Origin: Rhodospirillales bacterium
Lineage (GTDB): Bacteria > Pseudomonadota > Alphaproteobacteria > JAREAF01
Direction of reading: 5' to 3'
Assembly: GCA_029240475.1 (NCBI GenBank)
Contig: JAREAF010000001.1
Coordinates: forward strand, 1-29,028
Length of the DNA stretch: 29,028 nt
A program made the translations under genes and the position numbers. Positions 1 to 7,774 of this stretch are shown piece by piece. A model generated the notes under the pieces. That model searched no databases. It had not been told where the DNA came from and saw nothing but the letters and a program-made list of their open reading frames with translations. Each line of letters opens with the position of its first letter. Positions within the stretch are counted from its first letter, which is position 1.

Positions 1-963
1 CTCCTCGGAGAGGAACTCCCACCAGCGGGAGAGATAAACGCCGAGCTTGCCGAACCAGTCCAACGCGTTCGCGGGGTACATGCGGACCACGGCCGAGAGC
101 GGCAGCGATTTCGTCTCGCCCGTCACATCGGCCAGCAGGATTTGCCTCTGGGCATCCTCGGCGCGGAGCCGCCCGGCTTCGGCGGCGAGCCTTTCATGCT
201 CCTTCTGCAGCTCCGCGATCTCGGCGCCGAACTCCGCCTCGGCCGCCCGGTGCCGCTCGCTCGCCGCACCGGACTCAAGCGCGATGGCGCGCAGCTCCAA
301 GCGCCGCTCCTCGATCCGGCGGTTCACGCCGCCGATCTGGTCGCGCTCGATCTCCCGCAGCCTTTGCCAGCGGTCGCGCGCCGCCTCGTGCAGGCGGGCG
401 AGCTCGGCGTCGGAAAGCTCGGCGGGAGCGCGCGCTGCCCCGTTCACCGACAGGCCCTGGATGCGGCCGATGAAGGGTCCCCATTCGAGCCGCTCGATCA
501 GCACCAGGTCCGCCGGCCTGGACACCGCTTGGCGCTCGAAGCTGGAAACCCAGCGGAAATCCTCGTTGTAGAGGTCGTAATTGCCGATGCGATAGAGGGT
601 CCTCTCGGCCAATCCGCCGGCCGCCGCGATCGCGGCCTGCGCCTCGGGCGGCAGGACCGCCACTTGGCCCTCCTGCGGCCGGAAGCTCTCGGTGCGGCGC
701 GGCTCGCCGGCTATGACCGAGCCGTCGGCCAGCTGCACCAGCTCGATCGGCTTGGGCCAGAAGGCGAGGGCGCCGTTCCAGACCACCAGGATGAGGAATC
801 CCAGGATCATCAGGATGCCGAGCGCGAGCGCGCCGCCCAGCATCCACAGGGCCGGCTCGCCGCGCGCGGCGATGTCGGTCCCGGGCGTGCGGACGACGCC
901 GGCGTCGGCCCGCTCCCCCGCCTCGCCTCCGATCTCCGCGCGTTGGATGACTTCCACGGCCAT
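1..963 (-). CDS. pstA: Phosphate ABC transporter permease PstA, N-terminal part (cut by window edge)
   Basis: The frame is open from ATG at 963 to the window edge (321 codons, no stop), so the C-terminus is missing. Residues about 37-65 form a transmembrane helix (ALALGILMILGFLILVVW). A long region predicted to lie in the periplasm follows, containing a charged coiled coil at about 190-275 (for example EIAELQKEHERLAAEAGRL). This matches the long PstA variant found in many proteobacteria, in which an extra domain precedes the permease core. That core would lie beyond the edge. The gene starts 12 bp after the pstC stop, so it is in the pst operon. PstA and PstC together form the membrane channel of the high-affinity phosphate importer. 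The identity rests on position and N-terminal architecture, because the permease signature itself is not visible here. Confidence 0.85.
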   Translation of the reverse strand, partial: MAVEVIQRAEIGGEAGERADAGVVRTPGTDIAARGEPALWMLGGALALGILMILGFLILVVWNGALAFWPKPIELVQLADGSVIAGEPRRTESFRPQEGQVAVLPPEAQAAIAAAGGLAERTLYRIGNYDLYNEDFRWVSSFERQAVSRPADLVLIERLEWGPFIGRIQGLSVNGAARAPAELSDAELARLHEAARDRWQRLREIERDQIGGVNRRIEERRLELRAIALESGAASERHRAAEAEFGAEIAELQKEHERLAAEAGRLRAEDAQRQILLADVTGETKSLPLSAVVRMYPANALDWFGKLGVYLSRWWEFLSEE

Positions 964-975
964 CGGCGTCCGCCT

Positions 976-3612
976 CTAAAGCTGTGCCGCGCGGCGGCGG
1001 AAGCGCAGCCGCACCAGCTCGGCGAGGGTGTTGATCACGAAGGTCATGACGAACAAGGTCAGCGCGGCGAGGAACAGCATGCGGTAGAGCGAGCCGCCGC
1101 GCACCGCCTCCGGCAGCTCGACCGCGATCGTCGCGCTCAAGGCCCTGAGGCCGTTGAAGAGGTTCCAGTCGATCAGCGGCGTGTTGCCGGCCGCCATCAC
1201 CACGATCATGGTCTCGCCGACCGCGCGGCCCATGCCGATCATCACCGCGGCGAAGACGCCGCTCATGGCGGTCGGCAGCACGATGGAGGTCGCCGTCTGC
1301 CAGGGCGTGGCGCCGCAGGCGAGACTCGCAGCCCGCAAATGCTCGGGCACCGCGTTCAGCGCATCCTCGGCGATCGTGTAGATGATCGGGATGACGGCAA
1401 AGCCCATCGCGAACCCGACCACCAGCGTGTTGCGCTGGACATAGGTGTCGAACACGCCGCCGCGCGGGTCGAGCCCGGTTCCGGCGAGCAGGCTGGCCAG
1501 CAGCCAGCTCACGATCGCTCCCAGCAGCAGGAATGCGGCCCAGCGGGCGAAGTCGATCACTCCGGCCGACGCGCCGCTGCGGCGCAGGAGCATGGCATAG
1601 GCCTCGCCGTAGAGGCGCCGAAAGAGCCAGCGCAATGCGAGCACCGAGACCGGCAGCAGGAGGACCGTGAGCATCGGCGCGCCGCTGCCGATGGCGCCAT
1701 TGACCCAGTCCTGGAAATCGCCGGCGAAGAACAGCGCCTCGAAACTCGGCGCCAGGGCGTAGGCGCCGGCGAGCGCGGCGCCGATGACGAGGAACGTGGT
1801 CGCGAATTTCGGCAAGCCACCCCAGCGCAGGGCGATAGCCTGCGGCATCATCTGCCAGAGATAGGCGGCGAGCAGCAGCGCGACCGGCACCAGGGCGAAG
1901 GCGAGGATCACGGCCGAGATCCAGCTCTCGACCACCGGCGCGATCACCAGCGCGGCCAGGAACCCCAGCACCACCGACGGCAGCGAGGCCATCAGCTCCA
2001 TCGTCGGCTTGACCACCGAGCGCACGCGCCGATGCACGAACTCGGAGGTGTAGATAGCCGCCAGCAGCGCGAGCGGGATGGCGAATAGCAGCGAATAGAC
2101 CGTCGCCTTGAGGGTGCCGAAGATGAGCGGCACCAGCGACAGCTTGGGCTCGAAGGCGTCGCTCCCGGAGGAGGACTGCCAAGTATAGCCGGGGCCGGGA
2201 TAGCCCTCGTACCAGACTTCGCCGAACATCGTGCCGAAGCTGGTCTCCGGATGCGGGATCGAGATCTGCCAGAATTGCGCGGCGCCGTTGCCGGCCACCG
2301 CCAGGACGGCGTTGTCGCGGGGCGCGAGCGCGATCGCGCTCCAGCTCGCCCCTCCTCCGCTCTGCGCGAGCTTCAGAACCGTCGCCTCCCTGGTCGCGTG
2401 GCGCACCCAGACCTCTCCGGAGGCATCGGCCGTGACGAACAGCTTGGAGCGCTCGCTGGCATCGAATGCCGTGACGGCGGCACCATGCTTTTCGAGGCTA
2501 TGGGCGCGCACCAGCGCGTAGCCGTCCTCGGTGCGCGCATTCGCCCGCGGCAGCCGGAAATAGATGTCGACCGAACCGTCCGACCCGCCGGCCACGATCG
2601 ACTGCTCGCCGATGAGGAAGCCGAGCGCCGTCAGCTCCACCCCGACGCCGAACAGCTTGCGCTGCTCGGCCATGACGGGCGCGTCGAAATTGCGGGTGTC
2701 GAACCGATAGAGCGTGCCGTCCGCGGCGGCGGCATAGACCTGGTCGGCGCCTTCGGTCACCAGCAACGAGCGGATCTCGGTTCCGGCCGGCAGGGGCGGC
2801 AAGGTCGAGACCGCGACCTCGGTCGTTTCCTCGCCGGTCAGCAGGTTGGTCGCGGACTCTCCGAGCCCGAGCCGCAGCACGCCGCTCGCATCGGCGCTGA
2901 CGAAAGCCTTGGTCGGGCGCTCCGCCGTACCGCCGAGACGATAGTCGAGCGCGATGATCGGCGCGGCCGCTCCCTCCTCCACCGGGGTCGGCTCCTCCAG
3001 GGTCGTCTCGACGGTCAATTTGCGGAGCTGGCCGGCGGAAATGAGCACGTATAAAGCGCCGTCCTTCAGATACTCGCGGTCGCTCAGAGGTTCCGCATCC
3101 GGCGGCAGCGCGCTGGCGGGAAGGGTCTCGGCGACGATCTTCATGGTTCCGAAGCGCACCGTGCCGTCCTCGAATCCGAACGCCAGGTCGCGCCCCGAGA
3201 GCGAGCGGGAGAAGGCCGTCGGCGCCAGGCCGCCGAAATCGAAGCCAGGACCCGGCACCGCCTTGCCCGTCGCGAGATGGACCAGAGTCGCGGTTCCGGC
3301 CGGGTGCAGCTCGACGGCGATGGTTCGGTAGTCGTCCATCACCGTCATCACCGCCCCGCCGCGCTTCGGCTGGGCGACGAGCTCTCCGAGTTGCGGCGCC
3401 GGAAGCCCATGAGCCTCGAGAGTCTTGCCGCCCGTGAAGAGCGGCGCGACCACCTGCACCAGATAGGCCATGATGCCGAAGACGGCGAGGATCACGAAGA
3501 TGCCGCCGATGCGGATGGCCCAATCGGCCGCGCGGTCGGCGACCAGCACCGAGCGGCGGGTCTTGCGGATGGGCCTCGGAGCGGCAGCGGGTTCGGGAGT
3601 TTCGGCAGACAT
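976..3612 (-). CDS. pstC: Phosphate ABC transporter permease PstC, long form with beta-propeller-like periplasmic domain
   Basis: The protein has 878 residues, against roughly 300-320 for E. coli PstC. A first helix lies at about 30-55 (IGGIFVILAVFGIMAYLVQV). About 400 residues of predicted periplasmic sequence follow, with repeated short beta-strand patterns that look like a WD40/beta-propeller fold (for example GGSDGSVDIYF and FVTADASGEVWVRHA). The permease core starts near residue 500, with MELMASLPSVVLGFLAAL at 538 and the cytoplasmic coupling loop (AASLACGATPWQTATSIVLP) near 757. GRAVGETMIVVMAAG is typical of PstC. The core family is certain. The propeller call is a reading of the strand pattern. 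The gene follows pstS by 63 bp and precedes pstA by 12 bp. The ATG start puts the first helix close to the N-terminus, as expected. Confidence 0.93.
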   Translation of the reverse strand: MSAETPEPAAAPRPIRKTRRSVLVADRAADWAIRIGGIFVILAVFGIMAYLVQVVAPLFTGGKTLEAHGLPAPQLGELVAQPKRGGAVMTVMDDYRTIAVELHPAGTATLVHLATGKAVPGPGFDFGGLAPTAFSRSLSGRDLAFGFEDGTVRFGTMKIVAETLPASALPPDAEPLSDREYLKDGALYVLISAGQLRKLTVETTLEEPTPVEEGAAAPIIALDYRLGGTAERPTKAFVSADASGVLRLGLGESATNLLTGEETTEVAVSTLPPLPAGTEIRSLLVTEGADQVYAAAADGTLYRFDTRNFDAPVMAEQRKLFGVGVELTALGFLIGEQSIVAGGSDGSVDIYFRLPRANARTEDGYALVRAHSLEKHGAAVTAFDASERSKLFVTADASGEVWVRHATREATVLKLAQSGGGASWSAIALAPRDNAVLAVAGNGAAQFWQISIPHPETSFGTMFGEVWYEGYPGPGYTWQSSSGSDAFEPKLSLVPLIFGTLKATVYSLLFAIPLALLAAIYTSEFVHRRVRSVVKPTMELMASLPSVVLGFLAALVIAPVVESWISAVILAFALVPVALLLAAYLWQMMPQAIALRWGGLPKFATTFLVIGAALAGAYALAPSFEALFFAGDFQDWVNGAIGSGAPMLTVLLLPVSVLALRWLFRRLYGEAYAMLLRRSGASAGVIDFARWAAFLLLGAIVSWLLASLLAGTGLDPRGGVFDTYVQRNTLVVGFAMGFAVIPIIYTIAEDALNAVPEHLRAASLACGATPWQTATSIVLPTAMSGVFAAVMIGMGRAVGETMIVVMAAGNTPLIDWNLFNGLRALSATIAVELPEAVRGGSLYRMLFLAALTLFVMTFVINTLAELVRLRFRRRAAQL

Positions 3613-3634
3613 GGAGGTCCATTAAGCGAGCGGA

Positions 3635-3653
3635 GCGGGAGTGTCTCTCCCGC
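3635..3653 (-). other. Intercistronic hairpin between pstS and pstC
   Basis: On the minus strand a 7-bp stem, GCGGGAG/CTCCCGC, encloses the loop AGACA just after the pstS stop. No run of T follows, so it is unlikely to be a full terminator. A hairpin here could slow 3' decay of the pstS message or attenuate transcription into pstC, which would raise the amount of binding protein relative to permease. The structure is visible; the role is inferred. Confidence 0.5.
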
Positions 3654-3675
3654 CCCGAGCCGTTGATCAAGAGCC

Positions 3676-4656
3676 CTATTGCGTCATCCCGTCCAGGCCC
3701 AGCGCCTTGGCGTCCTTGTCGGCGATCTTGGCGGTGATCGGGAAGTAGCCGTCCTTGATCACCGCCTGCTGGCCCTGCTTCGAGAGCACATATTTGACGA
3801 ACTCGGCCCGCAGCGGGTCCAGCGGCTGGTTGGGGTCCTTATTGGTGTAGACGTAGAGCAGGCGCGCGAGCGGGTACTTGCCGGCATAGGCCTGCTCCGG
3901 CGTCGCCTCCACGCACTGGCCGGCCCTCTTGGCGAGAGGCACCGCCCGGACGTCCGCGGTCTTGTAGCCGATGCCCGAATAGCCTATGGCGAGTTTGTCG
4001 GTGGCGACGCCCTGGACCACGGCGGATGAGCCGGGCTGCTCCTTCACACCGTCCTTGTAGTCGCCCTTGAAGAGCGCCTCGTCCTTGAAATAGCCGTAGG
4101 TGCCCGAGGCCGAGTTGCGGCCATAGAGCGAGATCGGCTTGGCGGCCCATTCGCCGGTGAGGCCGAGATCGCCCCAGCTGGCGATGCCCTTGTCGAGGCC
4201 GCCCTTGCGCGTCTTGGAGAAGACCGCATCCACCTGCTGCAGGGTCAGGCACTGGATCGGGTTGTCCTTGTGAACGAAGATCGCGAGCGCATCCACCGCC
4301 ACCGAGATGGGCGTCGGCTTGTAGCCGAACTTCTTCTCGAACTCGTCCGCTTCGGACGGCTTCATCGGGCGCGACATCGGCCCAAATTGAGCCGTGCCGG
4401 CGATCAGCGCGGGCGGGGCGGTGGAGGAGCCCTTGCCCTCGATCTCGATCTTGACGTTGGGATACTGCGCCTTGAACCCCTCGGCCCAGAGCGTCATCAG
4501 GTTGTTCAGCGTATCCGACCCGATCGATTTGATATTGCCCGAGACGCCGCTGACCGGCTGATAATCCACGAGCTTCGGGTCGAGCTCGACCGCGGCGGCG
4601 GCGGTCGCGAGCGAAAGGCTCGCCGTCAGGGCCAATAGCGCCGATCTCATAAGCAT
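3676..4656 (-). CDS. pstS: Periplasmic phosphate-binding protein PstS
   Basis: The protein has 326 residues from ATG at 4656, chosen because GGAG at 4664-4667 is well spaced and a signal peptide follows at once (MLMRSALLALTASLSLATAA, with cleavage expected near AAA-VEL). A longer upstream reading would bury that signal. Phosphate-binding motifs of the family are visible: IGSDTLNNLM, EGKGSSTAPPALIAG, and SLYGRNSASGTYGYFKD, whose SGT segment contacts phosphate in known PstS structures. In the periplasm it captures phosphate and delivers it to PstCA. It is the first gene of the operon, and a Pho box lies about 130 bp upstream, so induction by PhoB under phosphate starvation is expected. Confidence 0.96.
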   Translation of the reverse strand: MLMRSALLALTASLSLATAAAAVELDPKLVDYQPVSGVSGNIKSIGSDTLNNLMTLWAEGFKAQYPNVKIEIEGKGSSTAPPALIAGTAQFGPMSRPMKPSEADEFEKKFGYKPTPISVAVDALAIFVHKDNPIQCLTLQQVDAVFSKTRKGGLDKGIASWGDLGLTGEWAAKPISLYGRNSASGTYGYFKDEALFKGDYKDGVKEQPGSSAVVQGVATDKLAIGYSGIGYKTADVRAVPLAKRAGQCVEATPEQAYAGKYPLARLLYVYTNKDPNQPLDPLRAEFVKYVLSKQGQQAVIKDGYFPITAKIADKDAKALGLDGMTQ

Positions 4657-4784
4657 CACAGCTCTCCTCTCGCACTGGCCGGCCGGGCCCCGGGCCGCTT
4701 CGAGGCTCACAGAGGTTCGAAGCCGGCCCGAGCGCGGGCGCCGCTATCAATAGAGGCCGTGTGTAATGACCATAAGTCGGTTCG

Positions 4785-4802
4785 ATGACAGTTGGATGAC
4801 AA
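4785..4802 (-). promoter_or_regulatory. Pho box (PhoB-binding site) upstream of pstS
   Basis: The minus strand reads TTGTCATCCAACTGTCAT, two 7-bp half-sites separated by 4 bp. This is the 11-bp periodicity of PhoB direct repeats and is close to the E. coli consensus CTGTCATAAAACTGTCAT. It lies 128 bp upstream of the pstS start, within 4657-4825, which holds no gene. Confidence 0.88.
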
Positions 4803-4825
4803 TGTCCCCGCCGGTCGATGGCGGC

Positions 4826-5491
4826 TCACCGCCGGCGCGCGCCCACCGGGAAGCCGAGATCGCCCAGCTTCACCACCGCCTCGGTGCGGCTGCGCGCGCC
4901 GAGGACCCGCAGGATATTGGAGACATGGACCTTGACCGTCTGCTCGGCGAGCTGCAGGGCCTCCGCAATCTCCCGGTTGGAGCGGCCCTCCGACAGGAGC
5001 AGCAGCACCTCCGATTGCCGGCGGCTGAGCTGCCGTAGGGCCGCGTGCGAGCGGAAGAGCTCCCTCTGATCCACCTGTGGCGCCGCCTTGGGGGCATTGC
5101 GCATCAGCGAGGCCGGCAGGTAGGTCTGGCCCGAGAGGACCCCCGCCAAGGCATCGAGCAGCTCGCGGCCGGTCATGGATTTGGAAATGTAGCCGGTCAC
5201 CCCCAGCTCGAGCGCCCGCAGAACGTCCTCGCGCCGCTCGGAGGCGGAGACGATCACCAGCGGCACCTCCGGGGCGTGCTCGCGTACCATCGCCACTCCG
5301 GCGAAGCCGTCCATGCCCGGCATGGCGAGGTCGAGCAGTATGAGATCGAAATCGGCCAGCTTGTCGTTGAGGCCCATGACGTCGTAGAAGCTGCCGGCCT
5401 CGGTGACCGTAAGGTCCTGGAAGCCTGCGCTCATGAACTGGGTCAGGCCCTGGCGAAATAGCGCGTGATCGTCGGCGATTAGGACGTTCAT
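4826..5491 (-). CDS. NarL/LuxR-family response regulator
   Basis: The protein has 221 residues. The receiver domain covers about 1-120, with acidic pocket D7-D8, phosphoacceptor D54 in LILLDLAMPG, and a conserved Lys in GYISKS near 104. A linker follows, then a LuxR-type helix-turn-helix at about 150-212 (LSRRQSEVLLLLSEGRSNREIAEALQL, whose core is EGRSNREIAEAL, and QTVKVHVSNIL). It is a DNA-binding transcription factor. It is divergent from the PAS histidine kinase at 5645, which makes that kinase the likely partner. Its targets are unknown. It reads toward pstS with no clear terminator between them, but the Pho box suggests pst has its own promoter. Confidence 0.93.
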   Translation of the reverse strand: MNVLIADDHALFRQGLTQFMSAGFQDLTVTEAGSFYDVMGLNDKLADFDLILLDLAMPGMDGFAGVAMVREHAPEVPLVIVSASERREDVLRALELGVTGYISKSMTGRELLDALAGVLSGQTYLPASLMRNAPKAAPQVDQRELFRSHAALRQLSRRQSEVLLLLSEGRSNREIAEALQLAEQTVKVHVSNILRVLGARSRTEAVVKLGDLGFPVGARRR

Positions 5492-5644
5492 CAGCTGCTC
5501 TGCGGGAATACCGAGTAGGTTTCGGAAAGAAGTAAGTCTCTACCTCAGCCGTATGGTATCATTTTAACGCGGGACTTGTTTAATATCTGGACGTGGTAAT
5601 GAAATAAAAATCCGGCTAGTCGATCGAAAGCTGCGCATGGGCGG
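5492..5644. promoter_or_regulatory. Divergent promoter region between response regulator and sensor kinase
   Basis: This 153-bp gap is clearly more AT-rich than its surroundings, especially 5550-5610 (TATGGTATCATTTTAA and GAAATAAAAATCC). It must drive both divergent genes. I see no EcfG-type or Pho-type site in it, and the exact -35/-10 elements cannot be fixed by eye. Confidence 0.4.
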
Positions 5645-7462
5645 ATGGTGAGCGAGACTGTGGTATTCGGCGAGCAAGCCAAGGCGCTCGCCAAGCGGGA
5701 TTCGGTCGACGAGCTGCTTCAAAGGATCAGGGTCCTGGAGCGCGCGGTGGCCGAATCGCGCGAGAGCGAGCGTCGCTATCGCGGCTTGGTCGAATCCGGG
5801 CGCGACATGATTGTGCGGATCGACACCGACTTCCGCTTCACCTTCGCCAACGACGCATGCTGCCGGACATTTGGCCGGCGGCGAGAAGACCTGATCGGGA
5901 CCCACATGTTCCCGGTCGTTTTCCCCGACGACCTTCCGAACACGATCACCGCGCTCAAGGCCCTTTCGGAGCCCCCGCATCGGACCAGCACCCTGGAGCG
6001 CAACATCACGTCGGAAGGCATCCGCTGGATTGCGTGGGAGGCCTGCGCCATCCTCGACGACGAAGGACGCGTGCTCGAATATCAGGGGATCGGGCGCGAC
6101 GTCACCGAGTTCCGCAGGCTCGAGCAGGAGCTGTTCCGGGCGAAGAACGAGCTCGAGCAGCGGGTGCGCGAGCGCACCGCGCAGCTGGAGGAGGCACTGA
6201 GCGAGCGCGCCCGCATCGCCGATGAGCTGGAGCGTCATAACCGAAGAATCCGCGCCCTCGAGCAGACCATCCCGGTCGGCATCTTCGAATCCGACACGGT
6301 TGGGCGCGTCATCTATTCCAATGCCGGGCTGATGGACCTGACCGGCTACACCGAGGAGCAGCTGAGCGGCTACGGCTGGCGGATCATGATTGCGCCCGAA
6401 GGAGCCGACAAGGTCTTCCTTGGCTGGCAGCGCGCGGTGCAGGAGCATCAGCCCTATTTCGAGGAGGTCCAGATCCGCACCCCGGACGGGAAGCACAAAT
6501 GGGTCCTGGTCCAGGCTGCGCCGATGTTCGGTTCGGATGGGGTCTTCCGCGGACATGTCGGGACCGTCACCGACATCACGCACCAGAAGACGGTTCAAGA
6601 CGCGCTGCGCGCCGGCGAAAAGCAGCTGCGGCAGGCCAAGGAGGAGGCCGAACGCGCCGATCTCGCCAAGTCGAAGTTCCTCGCCGCCGCCAGCCACGAT
6701 CTGCGGCAGCCCTTGCAGGCCGCCAATCTGTTCATGGCGGTGCTGCAGAACCGCGTGAACGAGGAGGAGCGACGCTTCGTCCTGGACAAGCTGCAGCAGT
6801 CCTTGAGCGCGCTGGAAAGCCTGCTCAACGCGCTGCTTGACGTCTCAAAGCTGGAGGCGGGCGTAAGCCAGCCCTCCCCGTCGATCTTTCCGGTGGGCGA
6901 GCTTTTCATCCAGCTCGCCAGCGAGTTCGCCCCGCGCGCGGCAGAGCGGCGCCTGCGCTTCCGGGTGGTGCCGGCTTCGGTCTATCTGCGCACCGACCGG
7001 ACGTTCCTGGAACGCATCCTGCGCAACTTGCTCTCCAACGCGCTCGCTTACACCGAGCAGGGCGGAATACTCCTCGGCGCGCGCCGGCGCGGCCGGCATC
7101 TGCGCATCGAGGTCTGGGATACTGGCATCGGCATTCCGGCGGACAAGCTGGAGGAAATCTTCGAGGATTTCAGCCAGCTCGGCAACGAGCACCGGGACCG
7201 CGATCGCGGCCTGGGCCTCGGCCTCGCCATCGTCAAGCGCATCGCCAAGCTGCTCGACAGCCGGGTCACCGTTCGCTCCAGGCCCGGAAAGGGCTCCGTC
7301 TTCGCCTGCGACATCCCCCTGGCGCACCCAGCGCCCCAAGCTGCGCCAGCCGCCGACGAGCCCGGCCATGCGCCCTCGGAAGGGCCAGGCAGGCTGATAG
7401 CCGTCATCGATGATGAGGTGAGCGTCCGCGAGGGCCTCGCCCTGCTGCTGTCGGACTGGTGA
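5645..7462 (+). CDS. PAS-domain hybrid sensor histidine kinase, cut short inside its receiver domain
   Basis: The protein has 605 residues and no transmembrane segment, so it is a cytoplasmic sensor. A first PAS domain lies at about 45-155 and a coiled coil at 155-208. A second PAS/PAC domain spans about 209-318. The HisKA box has H351 (ASHDLRQPLQAANLF). The ATPase domain shows the N box (NLLSNALAYTEQGG), DTGIGIP at 492-498 and GLGLGLAIVKRIAKLL. From residue 583 a receiver domain begins (RLIAVIDDEVSVREGLALLL), but TGA at 7460-7462 stops it after about 23 residues. The rest of the domain continues in the same frame just downstream. The kinase core is complete, so signalling to the divergent LuxR-type regulator may survive. 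The signal sensed is unknown. Confidence 0.9.
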   Translation: MVSETVVFGEQAKALAKRDSVDELLQRIRVLERAVAESRESERRYRGLVESGRDMIVRIDTDFRFTFANDACCRTFGRRREDLIGTHMFPVVFPDDLPNTITALKALSEPPHRTSTLERNITSEGIRWIAWEACAILDDEGRVLEYQGIGRDVTEFRRLEQELFRAKNELEQRVRERTAQLEEALSERARIADELERHNRRIRALEQTIPVGIFESDTVGRVIYSNAGLMDLTGYTEEQLSGYGWRIMIAPEGADKVFLGWQRAVQEHQPYFEEVQIRTPDGKHKWVLVQAAPMFGSDGVFRGHVGTVTDITHQKTVQDALRAGEKQLRQAKEEAERADLAKSKFLAAASHDLRQPLQAANLFMAVLQNRVNEEERRFVLDKLQQSLSALESLLNALLDVSKLEAGVSQPSPSIFPVGELFIQLASEFAPRAAERRLRFRVVPASVYLRTDRTFLERILRNLLSNALAYTEQGGILLGARRRGRHLRIEVWDTGIGIPADKLEEIFEDFSQLGNEHRDRDRGLGLGLAIVKRIAKLLDSRVTVRSRPGKGSVFACDIPLAHPAPQAAPAADEPGHAPSEGPGRLIAVIDDEVSVREGLALLLSDW

Positions 7463-7774
7463 CATGTGCCCGTCGTGGGCTCGACGACCGGCGAGGTCAT
7501 GGACCAGCTTGCCGAGCTCGGCCTGGCGCCGGACCTCATCATTGCGGACTATCAGCTGGCGGGAGGGCGCACCGGGGCCGAAGCGATCGAGGAGATCCGG
7601 CGGCAATGCGGACGAAATCTGCCGGCCATCGTGCTGACCGGCGATACCGCGCCCGAGCATCTCGGCGCGGCGCGGCGGAAGGGCTACATCCTTCTGCACA
7701 AACCCATCGGGCAGGAACATTTGCGGCTTGTGCTGGGTTCATTGCTCGAGGGCAAAGGTGCAGCTCGGACCTGA
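7463..7774 (+). pseudogene. Remainder of the kinase's receiver domain, cut off by an in-frame TGA
   Basis: This stretch is in the same frame as the kinase and directly follows its TGA stop. It encodes the missing part of a receiver domain: HVPVVGSTTGEVMDQL, the phosphoacceptor in DLIIADYQLAGG (residue 635 if read through), AIVLTGDT, and the conserved Lys in ILLHKPIG. At the stop, related receivers usually have Gly after Trp (SDWGH), so a single GGA-to-TGA change would explain the break. A GTG at 7466 could allow re-initiation, but the product would lack the first strand and the acidic pocket. It may be a real nonsense mutation or a sequencing error. Confidence 0.75.

Noticed and set aside
142..2088. 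Long open frame on the plus strand opposite pstA and pstC
   Set aside because: Its translation is rich in His, Arg, Gln and Asp without any motif. This is the usual shadow in GC-rich DNA, and the minus-strand pst genes explain the region.
4806..4830. Weak hairpin after the LuxR-type regulator (CCGCC/GGCGG)
   Set aside because: Only a 5-bp stem with no T-run, and part of it lies at the end of the coding region; not supported as a terminator.
7460..7462. TGA read as selenocysteine
   Set aside because: Receiver domains have no catalytic Cys at this place, and Gly fits the family. A nonsense change or sequencing error is far simpler.
7714..7739. Possible EcfG promoter GGAAC-N17-GGTT before the O-antigen-ligase-like gene
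   Set aside because: The -10 box is GGTT rather than CGTT and the site lies inside the receiver-domain remnant, so I do not count it with the three exact matches.
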